Assembly: GCA_010672925.1 (NCBI GenBank)
Contig: JAAHFP010000039.1
Span: 1 to 38,168, forward strand
Length of the DNA: 38,168 nt
Source: Symploca sp. SIO1C2
GTDB lineage: Bacteria > Cyanobacteriota > Cyanobacteriia > Cyanobacteriales > Coleofasciculaceae
Direction of reading: 5' to 3'
How positions within the stretch are numbered: position 1 is the stretch's first letter; every line of letters starts with the position of its first letter. Below the pieces are notes generated by a model that saw nothing but the letters and a program-made list of their open reading frames with translations, had not been told where the DNA came from and did no database searches. Below, piece after piece: positions 1 to 8,327 of the stretch. The translations under genes were made by a program, and so were the position numbers.

Positions 1-222
1 TTTAGGAGAGAGTCTAGCGGTGATGACATGGGCAGCTCCTCTGGAAGTGTGGGAATTTATCCAATTGAGCTTCTTTATATCAAAAAACACAATAAACTCC
101 AATGTCGAGATACTTGCTATAAGTAGTCTTGACTCTCCGCTATCGCTCCGAGACAAGACTAAAGCCAAGGAGTCTTCAGCACTTTTATAAATAAAACTTA
201 TCACCCTAACTACTGGAGAGCC
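1..222. other. Non-coding leader with an imperfect stem-loop
   Basis: I see no gene here. The one visible structure is an inverted repeat at about 125-160: AGTCTTG pairs with CAAGACT, and CTC/GAG continues the stem after an A-A mismatch. No T-run follows, so it is not a convincing intrinsic terminator. The stretch ends where sequence similarity to the downstream Uma2 gene begins abruptly. Confidence 0.3.
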
Positions 223-823
223 TCCTGTAGAAGCTGTCGAAGCTGTAGAAGGAGTGGCGAAAAGTCAGGCACCGGATGTGATGGTGGTTTTTGGTCGTCC
301 CAAAGGCGATAGACGCTCCTATAAGCAATTCCAGGAAGAAGGTATAGCACCCCAAGTTGTCTTTGAAATTCTCTCCAAGAGCAACACTGAAGCCGAGATG
401 CTGGCCAAATTTAAGTTCTATGAGCGTTATGGTGTGGAGGAGTATTATCTGTATGATCCAGCAATAAATCTACTCAAAGGGTGGTTACAACAGAATAAGC
501 AGTTGATTCCTATTGGTAACATGGAAGGTTGGCTCAGTCCGAGGCTCGGTTGTCGATTTGAGACAGCTGGGGTGTCACTGGAACTATATAGACCAGATGG
601 GCAAAGGATGGAGACTTATGTAGAAACCTCAAAACGAGCTCAACAAGAGTCTCAACGTGCTCAACAAGAAGCTCAACGTGCCCAACAAGAAGCTCAACGT
701 GCCCAACAAGAAGCCCAAGCAAGGCGTGATGCTATTCCCCGACTCTTAGGGTTAGGGTTGAGTGTCGAGCAAGTAGCGGCAGCTCTTGGTTTGTCAGTTG
801 AAGAAGTTAATCAGGACTTTTAG
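223..823 (+). pseudogene. 5'-truncated Uma2-family (PD-(D/E)XK) endonuclease copy
   Basis: From about 223 to the stop at 823 this is a near-identical copy of the complete Uma2 gene just downstream (about 1179-1863). The first ~60 codons are missing, and the frame is open only from 191 with no ATG; the first usable start is a GTG at 254 (189 aa). The retained part has the Uma2 core: an APDVMVV strand, then EILSKS, a KFKFYERYGV helix and YLYDP. The C-terminal coiled coil has four 7-residue units of the RAQQEAQ type against eight in the intact copy, which explains the 84-nt length difference. It is best read as a partial tandem duplicate, probably non-functional because the fold's N-terminal part is lost. 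An expressed short protein from the GTG cannot be excluded. Confidence 0.75.
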
Positions 824-999
824 CCATCAGCTATCAGCTTTTAGCAGGTTCGGCGAGAAGCCCCACAAGCTCTATTACAGCTTCTACATCATAAACCAAT
901 CATCGCAGTTGATGCCGTTTTGATTGAGAATTGAGAATTGAAAGCCTTAGACTGGTATTGATTAAATCAAAAATCTAAAATCTCCTGGAAGCTGATATT

Positions 1000-1863
1000 A
1001 TGGTTCAGCAACTTCAACCCACTGCCGTTGATTCCGATTGGCTCTATCCCGAAAGCGATGGTAAACCTTTGTCCGATAATACTGTTCAGTTTCGTCTAAT
1101 TACCACTATTCAAGGCGGCATTGATGCCCTGTTCGCCGATGACCCTAATGTGTTCGTCGCTGGAGATTTACTCTGGTATCCTGTAGAAGCTGTCGAAGCT
1201 GTAGAAGGAGTGGCGAAAAGTCAGGCACCGGATGTGATGGTGGTTTTTGGTCGTCCCAAAGGCGATAGACGCTCCTACAAGCAATTTCAGGAAGAAAATA
1301 TAGCACCCCAAGTTGTCTTTGAAATTCTCTCCAAGAGCAACACTGAAGCTGAGATGCTGGCCAAATTTAAGTTCTATGAGCGTTATGGTGTGGAAGAGTA
1401 TTATCTGTATGATCCAGCACTCAATCTACTCAAAGGGTGGCTACAACAAAATAAGCAGTTGATTCCTATTGGTAACATGGAAGGCTGGATCAGTCCAAGG
1501 CTCGGTTGCCGATTTGAGACAACTGGGGGGTCACTGGAAGTATATAGACCAGATGGGCAAAGGATGGAAACTTATGTAGAAACCTCAAAACGAGCTCAAC
1601 AAGAGTCTCAGCGTGCCGAACAAGAGTCTCAACGAGCTCAACAAGAATCTCAACGAGCTCAACAAGAATCTCAGCGTGCTCAACAAGAAGCTCAACGAGC
1701 TCAACAAGAAGCCCAACGAGCCGAACAAGAGTCTCAGCGTGCCGAACAAGAAGCCCAAGCAAGGCGTGATGCTATTCCCCGACTCTTAGAGTTAGGGTTG
1801 AGTGTCGAGCAAGTAGCGGCAGCTCTTAGTTTGTCAGTTGAGGAAGTTAATCAGGTCTTGTAG
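1000..1863 (+). CDS. Uma2 family endonuclease with C-terminal heptad-repeat coiled coil
   Basis: The 287-aa protein has the Uma2 (formerly DUF820) restriction-endonuclease-like fold that is greatly expanded in cyanobacteria; its biological role is unknown. Visible core motifs are AKSQAPDVMVVFG (metal-binding Asp), VVFEILSKSN (Glu), the KFKFYERYGVEEYYLYDP segment and a following beta-rich region. After the core come eight 7-residue units (RAQQESQ, RAEQESQ and variants), a charged coiled-coil tail, and then a short helix-turn-helix-like end (LSVEQVAAALSLSVEEV). The ATG at 1000 fits the usual N-terminus, in which an early ISPED/YPESDGKPL-type stretch precedes the nuclease core. It lies ~175 bp downstream of its truncated copy. 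The repeat units are 21 nt long at DNA level and so are prone to slippage. Confidence 0.85.
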   Translation: MVQQLQPTAVDSDWLYPESDGKPLSDNTVQFRLITTIQGGIDALFADDPNVFVAGDLLWYPVEAVEAVEGVAKSQAPDVMVVFGRPKGDRRSYKQFQEENIAPQVVFEILSKSNTEAEMLAKFKFYERYGVEEYYLYDPALNLLKGWLQQNKQLIPIGNMEGWISPRLGCRFETTGGSLEVYRPDGQRMETYVETSKRAQQESQRAEQESQRAQQESQRAQQESQRAQQEAQRAQQEAQRAEQESQRAEQEAQARRDAIPRLLELGLSVEQVAAALSLSVEEVNQVL

Positions 1864-2043
1864 CTAAATGAAATGATTGTTGGCTACAAAATTAGCGATC
1901 GCGTGAAGTGTGATAACCCTGAAATCAATACTGAAGAGTGGGAGATGTGGGGAAAAGGATTCTCCGATAGTTGATACACACTCTCATAGTACTCTCTTTT
2001 CTTCCCACACTCCCCACACCCTGATTCTCGAAAGGCTTTCAGC

Positions 2044-3468
2044 TTAAGTATTTGCCGCCCACTCTGTGTGGAAGAACTCACCCCTAGGTTTATCTACCCG
2101 TTCGTAGGTATGGGCACCAAAGTAGTCCCGCTGTGCTTGGGTAAGGTTTTGGGGTAGGCGCTCTCGTCGGTAGCTGTCGAAGTAATCCAAAGATGCACTA
2201 AAAGCTGGAACCGGAATCCCCAGTTGATTGGATGTTGCCAGTACCTCTCGCCAAGCATCCTGCCGATCCAAAATAGTCTGCTTAAACTCAGGAGCTAACA
2301 ACAGATTAGGTAGCTTGGGGTTTTCATTAAAGGCATTTTTAATCTTATCCAAGAAGCCAGCCCGAATAATGCAGCCACCTTTCCAAATGCGGGCAGTTTC
2401 TGCCAAGTTCAGATTGTAGTTAAACTCTTCTGATGCCTTGCTCAACAGTGCCATTCCCTGAGCATAGGAACACATTTTTGAGCAATAGAGAGCATCCCGC
2501 ACTTTGTTAATGAATGCCTTAGTATCCCCATCATATTGACCCGTAGGACCAGTTAATTCTTTCGCTGCTGCTATCCGCTCATCTTTATAAGAAGAGATAA
2601 CACGGGCATTTACCGCTGCATACATAGTAGGAATGGGAACTCCTAGTTCCAGAGAACTCACTACCGTCCAACGTCCGGTACCTTTTTGTCCCGCAGAATC
2701 CAGAATTAAATCTACTAAAGGCAGATTGCTATCTTGATCAACGTACTTGAAGATATCCGCAGTGATTTCAATCAGAAAGGAATTGAGCTCATCAGTAGTG
2801 TTCCATTCAGCAAACACTTCATGGAGCTGTTTATGGTCAAGTCCTAAGCCATTCTTCAGTATGTCATAGGCTTCAGCAATCAGCTGCATATCGCCATATT
2901 CAATACCATTGTGTACCATTTTGACATAGTGACCAGCACCACCAGGTCCAATGTAGGTAACACAAGGGCCATCATCCACCTGAGCGGCAATTTTGGTTAA
3001 AATTGGCTCTAATTCCTTATAAGCAGTGTCAGTACCTCCCGGCATCAAACTAGGACCATTGAGAGCCCCTTCTTCACCGCCACTGACTCCCATACCCACA
3101 AATCCCAGTCCAGTGGCTTCCAAATCTTTGGTTCGCCGTTCGGTATCGCCGTAGAGAGAGTTGCCACCATCGATGATCATATCATCCGGCTCTAGCAAGG
3201 GTTTAAGTTGCTCAATTACTGCATCAACTGGTTTGCCAGCCTTCACCATTACTAAGATTTTGCGAGGACGTGCTAGGGTTTTGACAAACTCTTCCAAGGA
3301 ATAGGCAGCTGTTACCTGCTTACCTGGGGCACGCTTGCTCATAAACTCTTCAGTTTTAGCAGCGGTACGATTGTAAACTGCGACGGGAAAACCGCGACTT
3401 TCCACATTGAGGGCTAAATTTTCGCCCATAACAGCTAAACCAATTACGCCGAAGCTGGGTTGTGTCAT
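2044..3468 (-). CDS. gnd: 6-phosphogluconate dehydrogenase, decarboxylating
   Basis: This is the cytosolic enzyme of the oxidative pentose phosphate pathway; it converts 6-phosphogluconate and NADP+ to ribulose 5-phosphate, CO2 and NADPH. The 474-aa length is normal for the family. The N-terminal Rossmann motif is GVIGLAVMGENLALNV, with the conserved NRT following the second strand (VAVYNRTAAKTEEF). The catalytic region contains GGEEGALNGPSLMPGG and KMVHNGIEYGDMQLIAEAY (catalytic Lys and substrate-binding Asn), and the C-terminal all-helical part contains WKGGCIIRAGFLDKI. It appears monocistronic. The next gene upstream is a tRNA on the same strand, 137 bp away. Confidence 0.97.
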   Translation of the reverse strand: MTQPSFGVIGLAVMGENLALNVESRGFPVAVYNRTAAKTEEFMSKRAPGKQVTAAYSLEEFVKTLARPRKILVMVKAGKPVDAVIEQLKPLLEPDDMIIDGGNSLYGDTERRTKDLEATGLGFVGMGVSGGEEGALNGPSLMPGGTDTAYKELEPILTKIAAQVDDGPCVTYIGPGGAGHYVKMVHNGIEYGDMQLIAEAYDILKNGLGLDHKQLHEVFAEWNTTDELNSFLIEITADIFKYVDQDSNLPLVDLILDSAGQKGTGRWTVVSSLELGVPIPTMYAAVNARVISSYKDERIAAAKELTGPTGQYDGDTKAFINKVRDALYCSKMCSYAQGMALLSKASEEFNYNLNLAETARIWKGGCIIRAGFLDKIKNAFNENPKLPNLLLAPEFKQTILDRQDAWREVLATSNQLGIPVPAFSASLDYFDSYRRERLPQNLTQAQRDYFGAHTYERVDKPRGEFFHTEWAANT

Positions 3469-3605
3469 AAAACTCCTTGCAAAGTTTGCTTAACTTGTAA
3501 GTGCGGTTGGTTGCATCTACAGGTTAGCCTGATATTTCAAGGAGTCTCGTAAAGAAGACATTAAAAATCTGCTGACTTACATTGAACTAAAGGCTGATCT
3601 TTCAG

Positions 3606-3677
3606 AGCCGATGAGCGGATTTGAACCGCTGGCCATTCGATTACGAATCGAATGCTCTACCACTGAGCTACACCGGC
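3606..3677 (-). tRNA. tRNA-Thr (anticodon CGT)
   Basis: The reverse complement folds into a full cloverleaf. The acceptor GCCGGTG pairs with CATCGGC (one G-T wobble), the D arm is GCTC..GAGC, the anticodon stem is TTCGA/TCGAA around loop TTCGTAA, and the T arm is AGCGG-TTCAAAT-CCGCT. The anticodon CGT reads ACG (Thr). The discriminator base is T at 3606 and no CCA is encoded. There is no intron. Confidence 0.93.
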
Positions 3678-3720
3678 ATCAATCTATTAATATAGCAAAA
3701 ACACAATTGAATGAAAATTG

Positions 3721-4008
3721 ATGGCCAAAAATTCTGTCTCTAATCCTCAAATCAACCCCCGAAAGCTCAGTCCACAAAAGTATGCACGGCTTAAAGCGGA
3801 AGCCAAGGCTCCCTACCGGGGTTTAAGAAAGTTCATTTATCTTGCTTGCGGTGCTTCCGGTTTGATGGGTGCAGTCATTTTCCTTTCCCAGTTAGCTGCT
3901 GGTAGAGATGTTACAACAGCTCTCCCCAACCTGGCACTACAAGTTGGTATTGTTGCCCTGATGGTTGGGCTATTTCGCTGGGAAGAAAAGGCAGGAGGCA
4001 GAAGGTAG
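3721..4008 (+). CDS. DUF3493 family membrane protein
   Basis: This ~95-aa protein matches the DUF3493 family of cyanobacteria and plastid-bearing plants. The recognisable pattern is an N-terminal soluble stretch KLSPQKYARLKAEAKAPYRGLRKFIY, then two hydrophobic helices (about residues 40-58 and 68-88), ending in the conserved LFRWEEK. The function is not established; homologues are membrane proteins associated with photosynthetic organisms. The frame also allows a TTG start at 3718, but the ATG at 3721 is preferred. It starts 43 bp from the tRNA-Thr gene, on the opposite strand. Confidence 0.8.
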   Translation: MAKNSVSNPQINPRKLSPQKYARLKAEAKAPYRGLRKFIYLACGASGLMGAVIFLSQLAAGRDVTTALPNLALQVGIVALMVGLFRWEEKAGGRR

Positions 4009-4227
4009 TAGTCAGTCGCGATGAAAAAATTGATTCTGCCCTTTTCGGAACTTTTGGTTCAAAAAATAGTTCAAAACAAGTAGCCCTTAGTATAGCTTGG
4101 TAAAAGCTAACCAATTTAAATGCGTCTTAGCTAAGAAGGGACAATGTCTACTGGTCAGTAATTTTTGCCAGCTTTAGTCTAGTGGTTTGATTTACTTGTT
4201 TCTCCGAATTATACTGAATCACCATTC

Positions 4228-4716
4228 ATGCATTCCTACTTTTTCCGACCTTCCCTGAATCGAATTTTCTCCCAATCCCTGATGGTGGGAGTGCTTGCTG
4301 CAATTGGTGTACTTTCTGGAATTGCACCTGAGCTATCTCAAGATTCCCAGACCCTTGTTTTTAGCTCTTCTGCTTACGCTCAAGCCACTGCGAATAAGGC
4401 TTATATTGACGGTGCAGAATTGGAAAGATTTGTTCGTGCTTCCATCCAAATGGAGATAGCACGCCAGCAAGCCTACGAAGACATCCAAAGAAACAACGGA
4501 GGAAAGGTTCCTGAAATTGCTGACTGCTCATTGCAACGACTGAGTGGAGTGGTTAGGGATATTTGGGAAAATTTCTGCCAGCAGTCCGAACGTTATATTA
4601 GGGAAGAAGGCTTCTCCAATGAGCGCTACAACGAAATCCTGAGAATGCGACAACAAGATCCGAAGTTAGAAATACGGATTCAGCGGGAACTGGATCGACA
4701 AATTAAATTGCAGTAA
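4228..4716 (+). CDS. DUF4168 family secreted protein
   Basis: The 162-aa protein begins with a Sec signal peptide: basic MHSYFFRPSLNR, a hydrophobic core around SLMVGVLAAIGVLSG, and a probable cleavage after AYA (about residue 51, before QATANKAY). The mature part is a small helical DUF4168 domain with LERFVRASIQMEIARQQAY and, near the end, FSNERYNEILRMRQQDPKLEIRIQREL. Two cysteines (ADCSL and NFCQQ) could form a disulfide outside the cytoplasm. The function of DUF4168 is unknown; I infer a periplasmic location. It is followed by a shorter paralogue encoded by a lipoprotein gene. Confidence 0.8.
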   Translation: MHSYFFRPSLNRIFSQSLMVGVLAAIGVLSGIAPELSQDSQTLVFSSSAYAQATANKAYIDGAELERFVRASIQMEIARQQAYEDIQRNNGGKVPEIADCSLQRLSGVVRDIWENFCQQSERYIREEGFSNERYNEILRMRQQDPKLEIRIQRELDRQIKLQ

Positions 4717-4977
4717 CCATGACTAATACATACCAAGCTGCGCTAAAGAAGTTTAGAGTTGACCTATTGACGTATCATAATGTGATATCGAAAGATAAAG
4801 GCACGCTTTCAACCAATTGAGCCATTTCCTGTGCCACCTGCATTTATGACGAATCCTTTCGCTCTGTTGCGTTCACTTTACTCAAAACTAACACTAGTGC
4901 ATGCAGGGTGTCCTCTACAACTAAACCTGACTACGGTACACCATAGTGGGACCCAAGCCTTGCGTCCTGAATCTTTA

Positions 4978-5409
4978 ATGCTCAAGATTCTAGCTACCAT
5001 AGGCTGGTTTGTAGGACTTACCGTGATTTTAGCTGGATGTGCCCCCAATAGAGCCTCAGATTCTGACATCCAAACTTCCCCTCCTTTAACCCTCAACTCT
5101 GAAGAAGTCGAAAATTACGCTAAAGTTGTTTTAGCGATCGAGCCAAAACGTGAAGCAGCAACTAAAGAAATCTTGCGAATAACCAAAAAAGACAAGATTC
5201 CTCAAATTGTCTGTACTAAACCAAAAACTATTACCTCTCTCCGTCGCAATATTCGCGGTATTGCGGTGAACTACTGTCAGCAAGCGAAAGATATTAGCGA
5301 AAGTAATGGATTGACAATATTGCGGTTTAATGATATAACTGCGGCAGTTAAATCTGATGATCAATTAAAAATACGCATTCAAAATGAATTGATTCGCCTG
5401 CAAAAATAA
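4978..5409 (+). CDS. DUF4168-like lipoprotein
   Basis: Starting at the ATG at 4978 (143 aa) gives a typical lipoprotein signal, MLKILATIGWFVGLTVILAGC, with lipobox LAGC and lipidated Cys21. The longer in-frame start at 4831 would bury that signal ~49 residues in and is rejected. The mature part aligns with the upstream DUF4168 protein: the two cysteines recur (IVCTKP and NYCQQA), as does the C-terminal pattern RFNDITAAVKSDDQLKIRIQNEL. I infer a membrane-anchored paralogue of its neighbour, probably in the periplasm. Its role is unknown. Confidence 0.72.
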   Translation: MLKILATIGWFVGLTVILAGCAPNRASDSDIQTSPPLTLNSEEVENYAKVVLAIEPKREAATKEILRITKKDKIPQIVCTKPKTITSLRRNIRGIAVNYCQQAKDISESNGLTILRFNDITAAVKSDDQLKIRIQNELIRLQK

Positions 5410-5432
5410 GGCACTGAATCTATTTTTCGCTA

Positions 5433-5876
5433 ATGCTGACTTTTACGGAACGCTTACCTGCTTCTAAGAAAAATATTACCATTAGCTTTACCCTTGCCCT
5501 CACTGCTGAGGAACGCACTCGCAGCCGTCACCGCTATCAGAACTCTGAGGGTACAGCTTTGTATCTGCGCTTACCCAGAGGTACGGTACTACAGGACGGA
5601 GATTTGCTGCGATCGCTAACTAAGGAAGTTGTCATTCGTATTGTGGCTAAACCAGAACCGGTGCTGACGGTAACTTCCCCAACACCAGTACATCTAATGC
5701 GAGCAGCCTATCATTTAGGTAATCGCCATGTGCCTTTAGAAGTTGCTCCCAACTATTTACGGTTGTCTCCTGATACAGTTTTGCAGACGATGCTAGAGCA
5801 ATTGGGAGTAGAGATTAAAGAGGAAGTAGTAGCCTTTAAGCCAGAAATTGGAGCCTATAGGCATACTCATCATTAG
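5433..5876 (+). CDS. ureE: Urease accessory protein UreE
   Basis: UreE is the cytosolic nickel metallochaperone that delivers Ni2+ to apo-urease with UreD/F/G. The 147-aa sequence has the family signature: [12 protein letters not shown], then [17 protein letters not shown] in the N-terminal peptide-binding domain, and [14 protein letters not shown] with the conserved metal-site His in the C-terminal domain (residues ~75-135). The C-terminus ends in HTHH, a short histidine tail compared with His-rich enterobacterial UreE. No other urease genes are nearby, so the structural genes must be elsewhere if the pathway is present. It starts 23 bp after the DUF4168 lipoprotein gene. Confidence 0.9.
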   Translation: MLTFTERLPASKKNITISFTLALTAEERTRSRHRYQNSEGTALYLRLPRGTVLQDGDLLRSLTKEVVIRIVAKPEPVLTVTSPTPVHLMRAAYHLGNRHVPLEVAPNYLRLSPDTVLQTMLEQLGVEIKEEVVAFKPEIGAYRHTHH

Positions 5877-6076
5877 GGCTTTGAAGAAGTAAGTCTTGAG
5901 AGATGAAAGTTGACTGTTGACTGCTTTTTCAAGTCAGAAAGGAAGAGGATTGTGCTTGTTTTTTCCATACACCTTGTAAAATAGATAGATACCGAATGCA
6001 GAAATTAAGCAGTAGGAATCAGCACCTTATGTAGAACAGGAGCTAGCAGTACATCAGGGACTCGGAATAATTTAGA

Positions 6077-6484
6077 ATGCCCAAGAAAAAAAAGAAGAGT
6101 AAATCCACTCCACCACCAGAAGTCACTGCAGTGTCTCAGCCAATAGATAATGCTAGCGCTAGTGAAGAGGTTAAAGCTGAGCTAGTTCAAGTAGTAAAAA
6201 TTCCAGAGTCTACTACTGAGACACCAGAAACAGTCCAAGACACAATCAAGCCAGAGGAGCCACCATCAGATGCGGAAGTCAAAAGCCTCCCCAATGGTAC
6301 AATCATTGTCGTCAAAGCCCCTTGGGGTGGAGATGCCTTGGCAACCATTGAGGAATCTTACACCTCTCCAGAAGGCGAGTCTTGGGTTTGCTATAAGCCC
6401 GTAGAAACACCGCCTGAGGGCTGGAGTTGGTCGAAAGGAGTTATGCTACTTGATCTAGTCAAAATACACCCTGGCAAGGAATGA
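6077..6484 (+). CDS. Hypothetical protein, Lys-rich N-terminus and compact C-terminal domain
   Basis: I do not recognise a named family. The 135-aa product begins with a very basic run (MPKKKKKSKS), continues through ~75 low-complexity residues rich in Glu, Pro, Thr and Val, and ends with a globular part of ~50 residues (LPNGTIIVVKAPWGGDALATI to MLLDLVKIHPGKE) that looks like a small SH3/beta-barrel fold. An acidic linker joining a basic tail to a small barrel would suit a nucleic-acid- or protein-binding accessory, but that is only an inference. It lies between ureE and tsaE on the same strand. Confidence 0.7.
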   Translation: MPKKKKKSKSTPPPEVTAVSQPIDNASASEEVKAELVQVVKIPESTTETPETVQDTIKPEEPPSDAEVKSLPNGTIIVVKAPWGGDALATIEESYTSPEGESWVCYKPVETPPEGWSWSKGVMLLDLVKIHPGKE

Positions 6485-6622
6485 GATGGGGTGATGGGGA
6501 GTTTGGGGAGACAAGAGAAGTATTGATACTTACTCAATTCCCGACTTCCCATTCCCTATGGGAAGTATGGTGCGTAGCAGTAAAGCGAGGCAAAACAACA
6601 AACAAAAAATAACTAATAACCA

Positions 6623-7087
6623 ATGACAAAAATTTTGCTAGCTGATGCTGAGGCAACGCGATCGCTCGGTGTTAAGCTAGGAGAATCTCTCCCTGCTGGC
6701 AGTGTAATTCTTTTGGAGGGAGACCTAGGTACTGGTAAAACCACCTTAGTTCAAGGTATAGGTAAGGGACTAGGCATTACTGAACCTATAGTTAGTCCTA
6801 CCTTCACCTTAATTAACGAATACTTAGAAGGAAGGATTCCCTTATATCATCTAGACTTGTACCGTCTGCAACCAGAAGAAATTGAGGCTTTAAACCTAGA
6901 AAGTTACTGGGAGGGTATGGAGTCTCCTTTGGGGATGGTAGCAATTGAGTGGGCAGAGCGCTTGCCTTATAAACCCTTAAATTATCTGAAGCTCTCTCTT
7001 ACTTACCAGCCCGACTCTGGTCGCCAAGCTGAGCTTATATTGTATAGCGAAGATACAAGCATTAGAGTTTCTCAATCTCTTCTCTAG
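6623..7087 (+). CDS. tsaE: tRNA threonylcarbamoyladenosine biosynthesis ATPase TsaE
   Basis: TsaE is the ATPase partner of TsaB/TsaD in making N6-threonylcarbamoyladenosine at A37 of ANN-decoding tRNAs. The 154-aa length is typical. Walker A is LEGDLGTGKTTL (about residues 33-44). The switch-like SPTFTLINEY follows, then the conserved HLDLYRL and the Walker-B-like VAIEWAERLP. The start ATG at 6623 is preceded by an A-rich stretch without a strong Shine-Dalgarno sequence. The gene ends 156 bp before the convergent fabH gene. Confidence 0.95.
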   Translation: MTKILLADAEATRSLGVKLGESLPAGSVILLEGDLGTGKTTLVQGIGKGLGITEPIVSPTFTLINEYLEGRIPLYHLDLYRLQPEEIEALNLESYWEGMESPLGMVAIEWAERLPYKPLNYLKLSLTYQPDSGRQAELILYSEDTSIRVSQSLL

Positions 7088-7242
7088 TCATCCTCTGCTT
7101 GTCGGACGAGTCTTTTTTTTGTGTAGGTACTGGAGAGGGGATCGCCGAATCCATTTGCGTGTTGCTCATCTTCTTTTTGGGGAATTGTCCCTCAACAGGC
7201 TTATTACTTCAAAACCCTTATTCATGGATTTATTTAGCAAGC

Positions 7243-8247
7243 TTATTTACCCCATCGAAAAATTGCACTACCCCAAGTCAAGCCTGCACCAAAACCAGCA
7301 GCAGCAATCACTTCTCCCGGTTGAATTTTGCCTTCCCGCACTGCTTCATCTAGTGCTAGAGGAATAGAAGCCGCCGAAGTATTACCATAATGAGCCAGAT
7401 TACTCAAAACTTTCTCTCCGGAAATACTCAACCTTTGAGCAACAGCATCAAGAATCCGCTGATTTGCTTGGTGTAACAGTAGCCAGTCTACTTCCTCTGC
7501 GGTAATATTTGACCGAAATAAAGCTTTTTCTATAACTTCTGGGACTTTTTGCACTGCAAAACGATAAACTTCCTTACCATTCATCGCAATTGGTCGATAA
7601 GTACCTTGCCCAACGACAACACCTTTGACTATTTCTTGTTTTTGTGCTTTATATTCCAACTGTAGACAGCTATTTTGATTACCATCACTGCGGAGTTCAA
7701 ACCCTAACAAGTTATCTTGCTCCTGAGCTTGTAAGATCACAGCCCCAGCACCATCCCCAAATAATACACAGGTACTCCGGTCAGACCAATCTACCCACCG
7801 AGAAAGAACATCAGCCCCAATTAGTAAGACATTCTGGTAAACGCCAGTCCGGATAAACTGAGATGCCGTCACCAAACCAAAGACAAACCCAGAGCACGCT
7901 GCGGTTAAATCAAAAGCTACCGCCTGTGATGCTCCCAGCGATGCCTGAATTTGGCTAGCACTACCAAACAAGTCATCTGGAGTCGAAGTTGCCAGAACAA
8001 TCAAATCTAGGTCTTTTGGGGCAATTCCCGCCATCGCGAGTGCTCTTTCGGCTGCTTTTGTGGCAATTGCTTTCAAACTACCTTCAGTATCTGACAGATG
8101 TCTTTCCCGAATTCCTGTTCTAGTTGTAATCCACTCATCAGAAGTTTCCACCATCTGACTGAGTTGACGGTTATCGAGAGTTACTTCTGGCGTTGCAGAA
8201 CCGCTCCCAGTAATAGCAATGCCTATCCCTAATTGATTCAAGACCAT
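7243..8247 (-). CDS. fabH: 3-oxoacyl-[acyl-carrier-protein] synthase III (FabH)
   Basis: FabH condenses acetyl-CoA with malonyl-ACP to start type II fatty acid synthesis in the cytosol. The 334-aa sequence keeps the catalytic triad: Cys in DLTAACSGFVFG, His in LLLHQANQRILDA and Asn in AHYGNTSAASIP. The start-domain signature DEWITTRTGIRERH is also present. It is the second gene of a plsX-fabH pair on the minus strand, 80 bp apart, the usual arrangement linking phospholipid and fatty acid initiation. The C-terminal GAGLTWGSAIFRW is complete. Confidence 0.97.
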   Translation of the reverse strand: MVLNQLGIGIAITGSGSATPEVTLDNRQLSQMVETSDEWITTRTGIRERHLSDTEGSLKAIATKAAERALAMAGIAPKDLDLIVLATSTPDDLFGSASQIQASLGASQAVAFDLTAACSGFVFGLVTASQFIRTGVYQNVLLIGADVLSRWVDWSDRSTCVLFGDGAGAVILQAQEQDNLLGFELRSDGNQNSCLQLEYKAQKQEIVKGVVVGQGTYRPIAMNGKEVYRFAVQKVPEVIEKALFRSNITAEEVDWLLLHQANQRILDAVAQRLSISGEKVLSNLAHYGNTSAASIPLALDEAVREGKIQPGEVIAAAGFGAGLTWGSAIFRWGK

Positions 8248-8327
8248 TCTCCGTTAGTTGCTGGAATATGCCACAAGCTTAAAGTCAAAGGGTGTCGTTG
8301 GTTATTCATCTTGACACACCAATCACC

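Noticed and set aside
534-722. Minus-strand ORF opposite the first Uma2 coiled coil, and its twin at 1490-1762
   Set aside because: Their Leu/Val-rich repeats are just the reverse reading of the 21-nt coiled-coil repeats in the plus-strand Uma2 frames.
4831-4977. Upstream extension of the DUF4168 lipoprotein gene
   Set aside because: It would place the lipoprotein signal ~49 residues inside the protein; the ATG at 4978 gives a proper N-terminal lipobox.
7099-7367. Plus-strand ORFs overlapping the fabH 3' end
   Set aside because: They are antisense to the end of fabH and show no protein features.
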